A stretch of DNA of 7,554 bases, taken from the NCBI GenBank assembly GCA_012270355.1, contig JAAXIL010000072.1, positions 1 to 7,554 on the forward strand. The letters are read 5' to 3'. The notes beneath the pieces were generated by a model. That model had not been told where the DNA came from. It searched no databases and worked only from the letters and a program-made list of their open reading frames with translations. Position 1 is the first letter of the stretch. Every line of letters starts with the position of its first letter. Both the position numbers and the translations under genes were made by a program. Below are positions 1 to 7,554 of the stretch, in pieces. This DNA is from Psychrobacter sp. (lineage in GTDB: Bacteria > Pseudomonadota > Gammaproteobacteria > Pseudomonadales > Moraxellaceae).

Positions 1-175
1 CATGCATAAGCAGTTAAATGTCAGTTTGAATTTTTATTAAATTCTAAAGCGTGATGTTGTGAATACAGGTTCTAAGTTCAAGAGGAGATACAAAGTAATA
101 CAAACGACAAATTTGTGACCCTTTATTCATGCCTAATTCAGTCCTAAGCACAAATAGCACTGGATTTATAGTCTG

Positions 176-207
176 CCTTTGTCTAAGATAGCCTGACAAG
201 GTTTTTT
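176..207 (+). terminator. Probable rho-independent terminator upstream of gltB
   Basis: CCTTTGTC at 176-183 can pair with GACAAGG at 195-201, with one T bulged and an 11-base loop. It is followed at once by six T residues (202-207) and then ATT. This is the form of an intrinsic terminator reading rightwards. No gene ends nearby, so it may finish a transcript entering from left of the window or a short untranslated RNA. It lies upstream of the candidate gltB promoter and would isolate gltB from upstream transcription. The stem is short and bulged, so the call is moderate. Confidence 0.45.
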
Positions 208-231
208 ATTGTGATGAGGGTATTTATTTTC

Positions 232-259
232 TTGATAATGGGTATGTTTATTTGATACT
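232..259 (+). promoter_or_regulatory. Candidate sigma-70 promoter for gltBD
   Basis: TTGATA at 232-237 matches the -35 consensus at five of six positions. GATACT at 254-259 matches the -10 consensus at four of six, with a 16-base spacer. Transcription would begin near 265, giving a leader of about 60 bases before the gltB ATG. The site lies just downstream of the probable terminator, a sensible place for the gltBD promoter. AT-rich DNA gives chance matches, and no start site has been measured. No clear sigma-54 type promoter was seen. Confidence 0.3.
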
Positions 260-315
260 GACGTTCAACCAATGCCCAACTAAAGCCCCGCCAAAACCGC
301 TTATCCCTTTGCATT

Positions 316-324
316 AAGGAGAGG
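316..324 (+). promoter_or_regulatory. gltB ribosome binding site
   Basis: AAGGAGAGG is a strong Shine-Dalgarno sequence. GGAG (318-321) lies 5 bases before the ATG at 327. It fixes the gltB start, which also gives a propeptide of ordinary length before the catalytic cysteine. Confidence 0.85.
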
Positions 325-326
325 AC

Positions 327-1283
327 ATGACCTCACAGCTTCATCCGCTAGCCCTACGCCAGCCCCAATCATATGAGTCATATCAACCAACCCCTGCGTT
401 ATTTGATTTAACCTATGAGCCAGCCAATCCTTATCTAGCCAGTCCCACAGACTTTAAAGACAACTGTGGCTTTGGCTTAATTGCCCACATTGAAGGCAAA
501 CCGAGCTATGATTTGGTGCGTACCGCCATTCATAGTCTAAGTTGCATGACGCATCGAGGCGGGGTGGCGTCGGATGGCAAAACAGGCGACGGCTGTGGTT
601 TGTTGCTCGCCAAACCTGATGATTTCTTCCGTGCTATCGCCGAGGAGTTGGGCTTTACGCTCACCGAACAAGCTCATCATTACGCCGTGGGCATGGTATT
701 TGTGAATTTGGATAGCGACAAAGCTCGTCATAGTCAAGACGTGCTCAATGCCGAGATTGAAGCTCAAGGTTTAACGGTGGCAGGCTGGAGAGATGTGCCA
801 ACCGATGATGCCATTGTTGGAGACATTGCCCGAGAAAGTTTGCCAGACTTTAAGCAGGTTTTCGTGACAACTGCTGAAGATTTGGACAGCGAAACTTTTA
901 ACCGCAAACTTTATGTTGCCCGCAAAAAAGCAGAACTCGCCCTTACCGATGACCCCTTGTTTTATGTCACGTCCTTAAATTGTCAAACCGTGATTTATAA
1001 AGGTTTGGTGATGCCGTCGGATTTGCCTGCCTTTTATTTGGACTTGCAAGACACTCGCCTTAAGTCACACATTGTCGTATTCCATCAGCGTTTTTCAACC
1101 AATACTTTGCCCCGTTGGCCTCTCGCTCAACCGTTCCGCTATTTGGCACACAATGGCGAGTTGAATACCATCACGGGCAACCGCAATTGGTCGGTGGCTC
1201 GCACGCCAAAATTTGAAACCGACAAATTGCCCGAAATCCAAAAATTGCATCCGCTAGTCAACCGCACGGGCTCGGATTCATAG
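327..1283 (+). CDS. gltB: GltB N-terminal fragment (truncated glutamine amidotransferase domain)
   Basis: If the TAG at 1281 terminates, the ribosome makes a 318-residue product. It starts with a 46-residue propeptide. Cys47, in DNCGFGLIAHIEGK, is the N-terminal nucleophile that the family exposes by removing the propeptide, and it forms the glutamyl thioester during glutamine hydrolysis. HQRFSTNT (253-260) and HNGELNT (275-281, with Asn276 and Gly277) are the conserved glutamine-binding and oxyanion motifs. The fragment ends inside the amidotransferase fold: the later conserved LDRNGLRP block (near residue 389) lies beyond the stop. It is therefore unlikely to fold or work alone, unlike naturally split archaeal systems, which divide between domains. 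The start is supported by a strong ribosome binding site. Confidence 0.6.
   Translation: MTSQLHPLALRQPQSYESYQPTPALFDLTYEPANPYLASPTDFKDNCGFGLIAHIEGKPSYDLVRTAIHSLSCMTHRGGVASDGKTGDGCGLLLAKPDDFFRAIAEELGFTLTEQAHHYAVGMVFVNLDSDKARHSQDVLNAEIEAQGLTVAGWRDVPTDDAIVGDIARESLPDFKQVFVTTAEDLDSETFNRKLYVARKKAELALTDDPLFYVTSLNCQTVIYKGLVMPSDLPAFYLDLQDTRLKSHIVVFHQRFSTNTLPRWPLAQPFRYLAHNGELNTITGNRNWSVARTPKFETDKLPEIQKLHPLVNRTGSDS
1281..1283 (+). other. gltB: In-frame TAG (amber) codon replacing a conserved serine of GltB
   Basis: The codons around it read GAT TCA TAG AGC CTT GAT AAC ATG, in the same frame as the start at 327 and as the downstream frame ending at 4880. Both 327 and 1296 are multiples of three, so no shift is needed to join the halves. 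The following base is A. No stem-loop or other recoding signal is obvious immediately downstream. Confidence 0.9.
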
Positions 1284-1295
1284 AGCCTTGATAAC

Positions 1296-4200
1296 ATGCT
1301 TGAGGTGTTGATGGCAGGTGGCATGAACCTGTTTCATGCCATGTCGATTTTGGTGCCCCCCGCTTGGCAAAATGTCGATAATATGGACATGGATTTGCGG
1401 GCGTTTTATGAGTTTTATTCTCAGCACATGGAACCTTGGGACGGTCCAGCGGGTTTGGTCATTCAAGATGGTCGCTATGCCGTGTGCATGCTTGACCGTA
1501 ACGGCTTACGTCCGTCTCGTTGGGTGACGACTAAAAACGGATATATTACCGTTGCTTCCGAGATTGGCGTATGGGATTACGAACCGCAAGACGTGATCGC
1601 CAAAGGTCGGGTCGGACCCGGGCAAATGCTCGTGATTGACACGCATAACGGTGATGTCCTCGATACCAGTGTGATTGGCAACCGCCTTAAGAAAGCTCAC
1701 CCGTATCGCAAATGGTTACGAGAGCAAGCCACTCGCATCCGTGATAACGAGCGGATTGAGGAAAAATTGTTAGAACAAGGGTTGCGGGGAGAACCACTCA
1801 AAGCTTTGCAAAAAATGTATCACGTGACCAATGAGGAGCGGACAGAAATCATCCGCCCGAATGCTGAAAACGGGCAAGAACCCGTCGGCTCAATGGGTGA
1901 TGATACCCCGATGGCGGTGCTATCAAAGCAGATTCGTCACATGGCTGACTTTTTCCGTCAGCAGTTTGCTCAGGTGACCAATCCGCCGATTGATCCTTTG
2001 CGTGAATCCATCGTCATGTCGTTGCAGACGTGTCTTGGGGCGGAAACCAATGTGTTTGACCCCACGCCAAAAGATGCACACCGCATCATTTTGTCCTCGC
2101 CTGTGTTGTCGCCGAGCAAAATGGAGCAACTCGAAGCCCTAGATGACCCTGAGTTTTTGCATGAGCGTATTGAGCTGAATTACGATGCTTCAATGACGTT
2201 GGACGATGCGATTAAGCAGATTTGCGAGCAGGTGAAAACCGCGGTTAATGCGGGCAAGACGCTAATTATTTTGTCCGATAAAACCATTGAAAAGGGTAAA
2301 GTGCCCGCCAATGCCATCATGGTGACGGGGGCGGTGCATCATTATTTAATCGAGCAGGGCATTCGTGCCGATGCCAATTTAATTGTGGAGACTGGGCTGG
2401 CTCGGGATTCGCATCAAGTGGCGGTGTTAATCGGCTTTGGGGCAACTTGCGTGTATCCGTATTTGGCGTATGACGTGATTGCCGATTTGGTGGCATCGGG
2501 TGAGCTATTGGGTGACCCTTTGCAAGCTCGTGCCAACTTCCGCAAGGGCATCGACAAAGGCTTGCTAAAAATCCTTTCAAAAATGGGTATTTCGACCATC
2601 GTGTCGTATCGTGGAGCACAGCTCTTTGAAGCGGTGGGCTTGTCTGAAGAAGTGGTGGACTTGTGCTTTAAGGGCGTGCAAAGTCGTATTAAAGGGGCGA
2701 CGTTTGCCAACCTTGCTGACGACCAAGCGGTATTGGCGAAAAATGCGTTTAGCCGTCGCACCCCGCTCGACCAAGGTGGTATGCTCAAATTTGTGTTCGA
2801 TAAAGAGTATCACGCCTTTAATCCCGATGTGATTCGCACCTTACACCAAGCGGTACGCACAGGCGATTATGATAACTATCGAGAATACTCAAATCTGGTT
2901 AATAATCGTCCTGTAGCAACGTTGCGGGATTTGTTACAACTGAAAACCGACAATGGCATTCCGCTTGACGAAGTCGAAAGTATAGAGGGCATTTTGCCTC
3001 GATTTGATTCGGCGGGCATGTCGCTTGGTGCACTGTCGCCTGAGGCTCATGAGTCGATTGCGATGGCAATGAATACCATCGGCGGACGCTCAAACTCAGG
3101 TGAGGGCGGTGAAGACCCCGTGCGTTATGGCACGATGCGGAATTCAAAAATCAAGCAGGTTGCCTCTGGTCGCTTTGGCGTGACCCCTGCCTATTTGCGG
3201 TCGGCACACGTCATGCAAATCAAGGTGGCTCAAGGGGCAAAACCAGGGGAAGGCGGACAGCTTCCAGGTGGTAAGGTGAATGCTTTGATTGCCCGTTTAC
3301 GGTATTCGGTGCCAGGCGTGACCTTGATTTCACCGCCCCCGCATCATGACATTTATTCGATTGAAGATTTGGCACAGCTGATTTTTGACCTCAAGCAGGT
3401 TAACCCTGACGCATTGGTATCGGTCAAGTTGGTATCCCGCCCTGGCGTTGGCACGATTGCCACAGGGGTCGCGAAAGCCTATGCCGATTTGATTACCATT
3501 TCAGGCTATGATGGGGGTACGGCAGCATCGCCTATTTCATCTATTCACCATGCTGGGTCACCATGGGAGCTTGGACTTGCTGAAGCGCATCATTCGCTAC
3601 GGTTGAAGGGTTTGCGGGATAAAGTTAGAATGCAACCCGATGGCGGGCTTAAAACAGGCTTGGATGTGGTGAAAGCTGCCATTTTAGGGGCAGAAAGTTT
3701 TGGTTTTGGCACCACGCCAATGATTGCCGTCGGCTGTAAATATTTGCGTATCTGTCATCTAAATAATTGCCCAACGGGTGTCGCCACGCAGAAAGCCTTG
3801 CTTAGAGATGAGCATTATATCGGTGAAGCCGAGATGCTGATTAACTTCTTTAAGTTTGTTGCTACCGAAACTCGGGAATGGTTGTCGGTGCTTGGCGTGC
3901 GTAGCATGGAAGAGTTGGTCGGACGCACCGACTTACTTGAGGTGCTAGACGGCATGACCGCCAAGCAAAACAACCTCGATTTGTCACCACTATTGGTCAG
4001 TCATCCGCAAGCTGAGGGTAAACCTCAAACCTGCCAAGTCGAACGTAACGAACCGTTTGACAAGGGATTGCTCGCTGAAAAAATGGTCGATGACATGATC
4101 GGCAATATTCGCCAAGGCACTGGCGGTGAGTATAGCTATCAAGTTGGTAACTGTGACCGCTCAATCGGTGCAAGAATTTCGGGTGAAATCGCTGCCGTAT

Positions 4201-4880
4201 GGGGCAACCTCGGCATGAGTGATAACCCCATCAAACTACACCTTGCAGGCACCGCAGGGCAAAGTTTGGGCGTATGGAACGCAGGGGGCTTAAACATTGA
4301 GCTCGAAGGCGATGCTAACGATTATGTCGGCAAAGGTATGACGGGCGGTGAAATTGTGATTTATCCGCCGAGTCAATCGACGTTTGCCAGTCAAGAAACC
4401 GCCATCATCGGCAACACGTGTTTGTATGGAGCGACGGGCGGTAAGCTATACGCCGCAGGTACGGCAGGTGAACGCTTTGGCGTGCGTAACTCGGGGGCTC
4501 ATGCGGTCATCGAAGGGGCAGGTGACCACTGCTGCGAATACATGACTGGTGGTGTAATTACCGTGCTTGGCAAAACGGGGCTCAACTTCGGAGCAGGCAT
4601 GACGGGTGGATTTGCCTTCGTGATAGAATTAGAAGGTGACTTCTTCGACAAGTGTAATCACGAACTCATCGACTTGCATCGCATCTCTAGCGAGCAAACT
4701 GAAGAACACCGTATTTACTTGCAACACATTATCGAAACGCATGTCGAAAAAACCGACAGTGCGTGGGGCAAACTGATTTTGGCAGACTTCGAGAACTATG
4801 TTCGCAAAGTGTATTTGGTGAAGCCAAAAGCCGCCAACATGGCATCTTTGCTCAAAAGTACCACGGCAGACCCACAATAA
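1296..4880 (+). CDS. gltB: GltB C-terminal fragment (central, FMN/[3Fe-4S] synthase and GXGXG domains)
   Basis: The open frame after the amber codon has its first ATG 12 bases beyond the stop and would encode 1194 residues, beginning [16 protein letters not shown]. Only a weak AGAG (1282-1285) precedes it, so translation here would depend on reinitiation. In full-length numbering, the FMN-binding synthase domain spans roughly 880-1240. It contains [10 protein letters not shown] (from 899), NSGEGGEDP (923-931), the [14 protein letters not shown] loop near 970, [14 protein letters not shown] near 1005 and DGGLKTG near 1105. Cys1137, Cys1143 and Cys1148 in [12 protein letters not shown] have the C-x5-C-x4-C spacing of the [3Fe-4S] ligands. 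The GXGXG beta-helix follows at about 1300-1440 with repeated G-rich blocks. The piece lacks the ammonia-producing nucleophile, so at best it could use free ammonia. Every expected motif is intact, as in a gene under recent selection. Confidence 0.6.
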   Translation: MLEVLMAGGMNLFHAMSILVPPAWQNVDNMDMDLRAFYEFYSQHMEPWDGPAGLVIQDGRYAVCMLDRNGLRPSRWVTTKNGYITVASEIGVWDYEPQDVIAKGRVGPGQMLVIDTHNGDVLDTSVIGNRLKKAHPYRKWLREQATRIRDNERIEEKLLEQGLRGEPLKALQKMYHVTNEERTEIIRPNAENGQEPVGSMGDDTPMAVLSKQIRHMADFFRQQFAQVTNPPIDPLRESIVMSLQTCLGAETNVFDPTPKDAHRIILSSPVLSPSKMEQLEALDDPEFLHERIELNYDASMTLDDAIKQICEQVKTAVNAGKTLIILSDKTIEKGKVPANAIMVTGAVHHYLIEQGIRADANLIVETGLARDSHQVAVLIGFGATCVYPYLAYDVIADLVASGELLGDPLQARANFRKGIDKGLLKILSKMGISTIVSYRGAQLFEAVGLSEEVVDLCFKGVQSRIKGATFANLADDQAVLAKNAFSRRTPLDQGGMLKFVFDKEYHAFNPDVIRTLHQAVRTGDYDNYREYSNLVNNRPVATLRDLLQLKTDNGIPLDEVESIEGILPRFDSAGMSLGALSPEAHESIAMAMNTIGGRSNSGEGGEDPVRYGTMRNSKIKQVASGRFGVTPAYLRSAHVMQIKVAQGAKPGEGGQLPGGKVNALIARLRYSVPGVTLISPPPHHDIYSIEDLAQLIFDLKQVNPDALVSVKLVSRPGVGTIATGVAKAYADLITISGYDGGTAASPISSIHHAGSPWELGLAEAHHSLRLKGLRDKVRMQPDGGLKTGLDVVKAAILGAESFGFGTTPMIAVGCKYLRICHLNNCPTGVATQKALLRDEHYIGEAEMLINFFKFVATETREWLSVLGVRSMEELVGRTDLLEVLDGMTAKQNNLDLSPLLVSHPQAEGKPQTCQVERNEPFDKGLLAEKMVDDMIGNIRQGTGGEYSYQVGNCDRSIGARISGEIAAVWGNLGMSDNPIKLHLAGTAGQSLGVWNAGGLNIELEGDANDYVGKGMTGGEIVIYPPSQSTFASQETAIIGNTCLYGATGGKLYAAGTAGERFGVRNSGAHAVIEGAGDHCCEYMTGGVITVLGKTGLNFGAGMTGGFAFVIELEGDFFDKCNHELIDLHRISSEQTEEHRIYLQHIIETHVEKTDSAWGKLILADFENYVRKVYLVKPKAANMASLLKSTTADPQ

Positions 4881-4889
4881 TGGGTTAAT

Positions 4890-4917
4890 CATTACTCATT
4901 ATCTATTGCCCATTACC
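4890..4917 (+). repeat. Degenerate heptamer tandem repeat between gltB and gltD
   Basis: Four consecutive 7-base units can be read: CATTACT, CATTATC, TATTGCC, CATTACC. The consensus is YATTRYY, with ATT fixed in every unit. It starts 10 bases after the gltB stop. Such units resemble the short tandemly repeated heptamers described in intergenic DNA of some cyanobacteria, but a common origin is not implied. The array is short and could be chance in AT-rich DNA. Confidence 0.5.
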
Positions 4918-4934
4918 CCTATAAATCCATAGCC

Positions 4935-4972
4935 ACCCCGCTGATTTTTCTAGCATGAAGAGATAGCGGGGT
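4935..4972 (+). other. GC-rich intercistronic hairpin upstream of gltD
   Basis: ACCCCGCT (4935-4942) and AGCGGGGT (4965-4972) are perfect 8-base inverted repeats. Further pairing is possible inside, with TTTTTC (4945-4950) against GAAGAG (4957-4962), G-U pairs included, closing on a 6-base loop. No T tract follows, so it is unlikely to be an intrinsic terminator. It ends 5 bases before the gltD ribosome binding site. It could stabilise or process the gltBD message, or set the ratio of the two subunits; the role is inference. Confidence 0.6.
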
Positions 4973-4975
4973 TAG

Positions 4976-6412
<1,437 letters not shown>

Positions 6413-6433
6413 TTATTTAGACCTTTAATGATG

Positions 6434-6459
6434 AAACCCTCAATTGAGGGTTTTTTATT
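6434..6459 (+). terminator. Rho-independent terminator of gltBD
   Basis: Bases 6434-6453 form a perfect 20-base palindrome. The strong part is CCCTC-AATT-GAGGG, a 5-base stem with a 4-base loop, extended by A-T pairs. Six T residues (6451-6456) then ATT follow. It starts 22 bases after the gltD stop. The T tract favours the plus strand; the opposite strand has only three T after the stem. Confidence 0.88.
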
Positions 6460-6492
6460 TGCTAAACTTCACGTTTTCTAAGCATTTTTAAT

Positions 6493-6496
6493 AAGG
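6493..6496 (+). promoter_or_regulatory. Ribosome binding site of the phosphatase-like gene
   Basis: AAGG lies 6 bases before the ATG at 6503. It is short but well placed. No convincing promoter was found in the 43 bases between the gltBD terminator and this gene, so its transcription may come from incomplete termination or from a weak AT-rich promoter there. Confidence 0.5.
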
Positions 6497-6502
6497 CACA
6501 AC

Positions 6503-7060
6503 ATGAAAAATAACTCATCTAAAAATCTACCCAAATGGGCAACGTCACTACACAAGCTCTCAAACCTGCATCAAGTTGATGAGAAGTTGTTCCGCAGTGA
6601 GCAATTGGAAGCGGATGAGGCGGTATTATTGACCGAGTACCAAATTGATGCGGTCATTAACTTACGCTTTTTTGACCGCAACGACAACGAACAACGCTTT
6701 GCTGAAATACCTGAGCTGGCAGACGTGGATTTTTATAATTATCCATTGATGGCGTGGTATGTGACGCCCGAACGAATCGCCGAAGTATTATGGCGAATTG
6801 TCACCTTGCATGAACAGGGTAAAAACGTACTGGTGCATTGTTATCATGGGGCAGACCGCACAGGCATTATCATTGCCATGTATCGTACGGTTATTCAAGG
6901 TTGGTCAGTGGCTCATGCTCATGCTGAGATGACGCAAGGCAACTTTGGTTACCATGCGATTTGGCGGAATTTGGAAAATATGCTGAATGAAGATGAGGTG
7001 AATGAAGTCAAGCAAGCTTATCATGAAATGCGTCATAACATTGTTGAAGTGGTGGGCTAA
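6503..7060 (+). CDS. Tyrosine / dual-specificity phosphatase-like protein
   Basis: This 185-residue protein carries the cysteine-phosphatase signature HC-x2-G-x2-R-T-G as HCYHGADRTG (112-121). Cys113 is the expected nucleophile and Arg119 the phosphate-binding arginine. An N-terminal block, NLHQVDEKLFRSEQL (21-35), resembles the V-x4-LYRSxQP element of small bacterial phosphatases of the dual-specificity fold. There is no signal peptide or membrane segment, so it should be cytoplasmic. The usual general-acid aspartate about 30 residues before the cysteine is not evident: that stretch reads YNYPLMAWYVTPE (80-90). The substrate cannot be told from sequence; phosphoprotein, inositol phosphate or another phosphoester are all possible. 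It follows the gltBD terminator and converges on nagZ, so its placement says little about function. Confidence 0.8.
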   Translation: MKNNSSKNLPKWATSLHKLSNLHQVDEKLFRSEQLEADEAVLLTEYQIDAVINLRFFDRNDNEQRFAEIPELADVDFYNYPLMAWYVTPERIAEVLWRIVTLHEQGKNVLVHCYHGADRTGIIIAMYRTVIQGWSVAHAHAEMTQGNFGYHAIWRNLENMLNEDEVNEVKQAYHEMRHNIVEVVG

Positions 7061-7554
7061 CGATACTCCGTCGGATCTTTTTGCTCTGTCGATTGCGTAA
7101 ATAAGGTTTCGTTAAAAAACGTCTGCTCAATCCTAGCTTTTGCCGTCGCCCATTCTTCAAATTGCTCGCACGTTGCCTCAAGACTGCCTTGCCATTCGGG
7201 AATGATACTTTGCATTTTCGCCAATCGGGCATGGCTTTGAGTATTTTGCAAAAATTCTGGATGATGTTGCACCGCTTCAATTGCCGTCATTGCCGAGGCT
7301 CGGTCATTGCACACCAATGCCATGTCGCACCCTGCTGATAATGCCGATAATACCCTGTCACCTGCATCGCCTGCCACATGAGCTGCTTGCATCGACAAGT
7401 CATCAGAAAATAACACGCCCTCAAAGCCGAGTTTACCCCGTGCAATGTCTTGTAGCCAAACTTTAGAAAATCCTGCCGATTTGTCATCGACTTTTGGATA
7501 AACAACATGAGCAGGCATCCCCGCATCGAGGAAGTGCTGGCATTGCACAAAGGT
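7057..7554 (-). CDS. nagZ: Beta-N-acetylhexosaminidase, 3' part (truncated by window edge)
   Basis: NagZ is the cytoplasmic glycoside hydrolase family 3 enzyme that removes N-acetylglucosamine from 1,6-anhydro-muropeptides during cell-wall recycling. The window holds the last 165 residues, roughly the C-terminal half of a family that usually has about 330-340. PAHVVYPKVD and GFSKVWLQ are typical, and GFEGVLFSDDLSM (43-55 of the fragment) contains the catalytic nucleophile aspartate in FSDD. SAGCDMALVCNDR follows, matching the E. coli DAGCDMILVCNNR region. The His/Asp pair that acts as acid/base in this family lies upstream, outside the window. A GTG at 7548-7546 could be mistaken for a start, but the frame is open to the edge and similarity begins before it, so the true start lies beyond 7554. 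The gene ends at TAG (7059-7057), overlapping the convergent phosphatase gene by 4 bases. Confidence 0.9.
   Translation of the reverse strand, partial: TFVQCQHFLDAGMPAHVVYPKVDDKSAGFSKVWLQDIARGKLGFEGVLFSDDLSMQAAHVAGDAGDRVLSALSAGCDMALVCNDRASAMTAIEAVQHHPEFLQNTQSHARLAKMQSIIPEWQGSLEATCEQFEEWATAKARIEQTFFNETLFTQSTEQKDPTEYR

Larger units (their letters stand above)
1..326. other. Non-coding region upstream of gltB
   Basis: No reading frame of useful length with a ribosome binding site was found on either strand in these 326 bases. The region is AT-rich compared with the genes. It contains a probable terminator (176-207), a candidate promoter (232-259) and the gltB ribosome binding site, each listed separately. 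A 10-base palindrome ACAAATTTGT lies at 107-116. A purine-rich AGAGGAGA at 81-88 resembles a ribosome binding site but no start codon with an open frame follows it. No tRNA-like cloverleaf was recognised. The left part may be the 3' untranslated end of a gene outside the window or a small RNA. Confidence 0.6.
327..4880 (+). pseudogene. gltB: Glutamate synthase (NADPH) large subunit, interrupted by an in-frame amber codon
   Basis: This is the large (alpha) subunit of glutamate synthase, which makes two glutamates from glutamine and 2-oxoglutarate in the cytoplasm, using electrons delivered by GltD. The frame is 1517 codons plus a TAA stop, about the size of the E. coli precursor, and all domains are present in order: propeptide, Ntn-type glutamine amidotransferase, central domain, FMN/[3Fe-4S] synthase domain, and C-terminal GXGXG beta-helix domain. 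Codon 319 (1281-1283) is TAG. The flanking residues read GSDS-stop-SLDNML, where E. coli has GSDSSSMDNML, so the stop replaces exactly one serine and the frame is unchanged before and after. A single C-to-A change from TCG would produce it. No other stop or frameshift is seen. I call it a probable nonsense pseudogene; a base-calling error, amber suppression or readthrough would restore the gene. Confidence 0.85.

Noticed and set aside
107..116. 10-base palindrome ACAAATTTGT upstream of gltB
   Set aside because: Such short AT-rich palindromes occur often by chance, the flanks do not extend it, and it is far from the candidate promoter.
1281..1298. gltB as a naturally split two-gene glutamate synthase
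   Set aside because: Known split forms divide between domains, whereas this break is inside the amidotransferase fold, replaces a single residue, and leaves no good ribosome binding site for the second part.
2317..2813. Several minus-strand open frames of 78-124 codons inside gltB
   Set aside because: They overlap each other in different frames, are antisense to conserved GltB sequence, and have low-complexity, unfamiliar compositions.
7287..7550. Plus- and minus-strand alternative frames across the nagZ end
   Set aside because: They lie in other frames of the nagZ coding sequence, which is clearly recognised by its FSDDLSM block.

Overview
The window is an ordinary core-metabolism segment of a gammaproteobacterium with one striking lesion. 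It holds gltB and gltD, the two subunits of NADPH-dependent glutamate synthase (GOGAT), then a small cytoplasmic tyrosine-phosphatase-like gene, and the 3' end of nagZ on the opposite strand. GltB and GltD align closely by eye with the E. coli proteins, including length. The moderate base composition, heavy use of TTG for leucine and AT-rich intergenic DNA suggest Moraxellaceae (Moraxella or Psychrobacter type). That placement rests on impression, not on a search.

Layout: bases 1-326 are non-coding. They contain a probable rho-independent terminator (176-207), a candidate sigma-70 promoter (232-259) and a strong ribosome binding site for gltB. The gltB reading frame runs from 327 to 4880 (1517 codons plus stop) but is broken at codon 319 by an in-frame TAG that stands where the family has serine. 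There is no frameshift: the frame continues without another stop through the whole rest of the enzyme. A 113-base spacer with a degenerate heptamer tandem repeat and a GC-rich hairpin precedes gltD (4994-6412). A clear terminator at 6434-6459 closes the gltBD unit. The phosphatase-like gene (6503-7060) has its own ribosome binding site and ends tail-to-tail with nagZ, the two overlapping by 4 bases.

Function: GltB hydrolyses glutamine and channels ammonia to 2-oxoglutarate at an FMN/[3Fe-4S] site, while GltD feeds electrons from NADPH through FAD and [4Fe-4S] clusters. Together with glutamine synthetase they form the GS-GOGAT route of ammonia assimilation. If the amber codon is real and not suppressed, the strain should lack GOGAT activity. 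Everything else in both subunits looks intact, so the stop is recent, a base-calling error, or is read through. The nagZ frame ends at TAG within the same window, which argues against genome-wide reassignment of this codon. I see no new multi-gene system here; the internal stop and the intergenic structures are what merit a second look.
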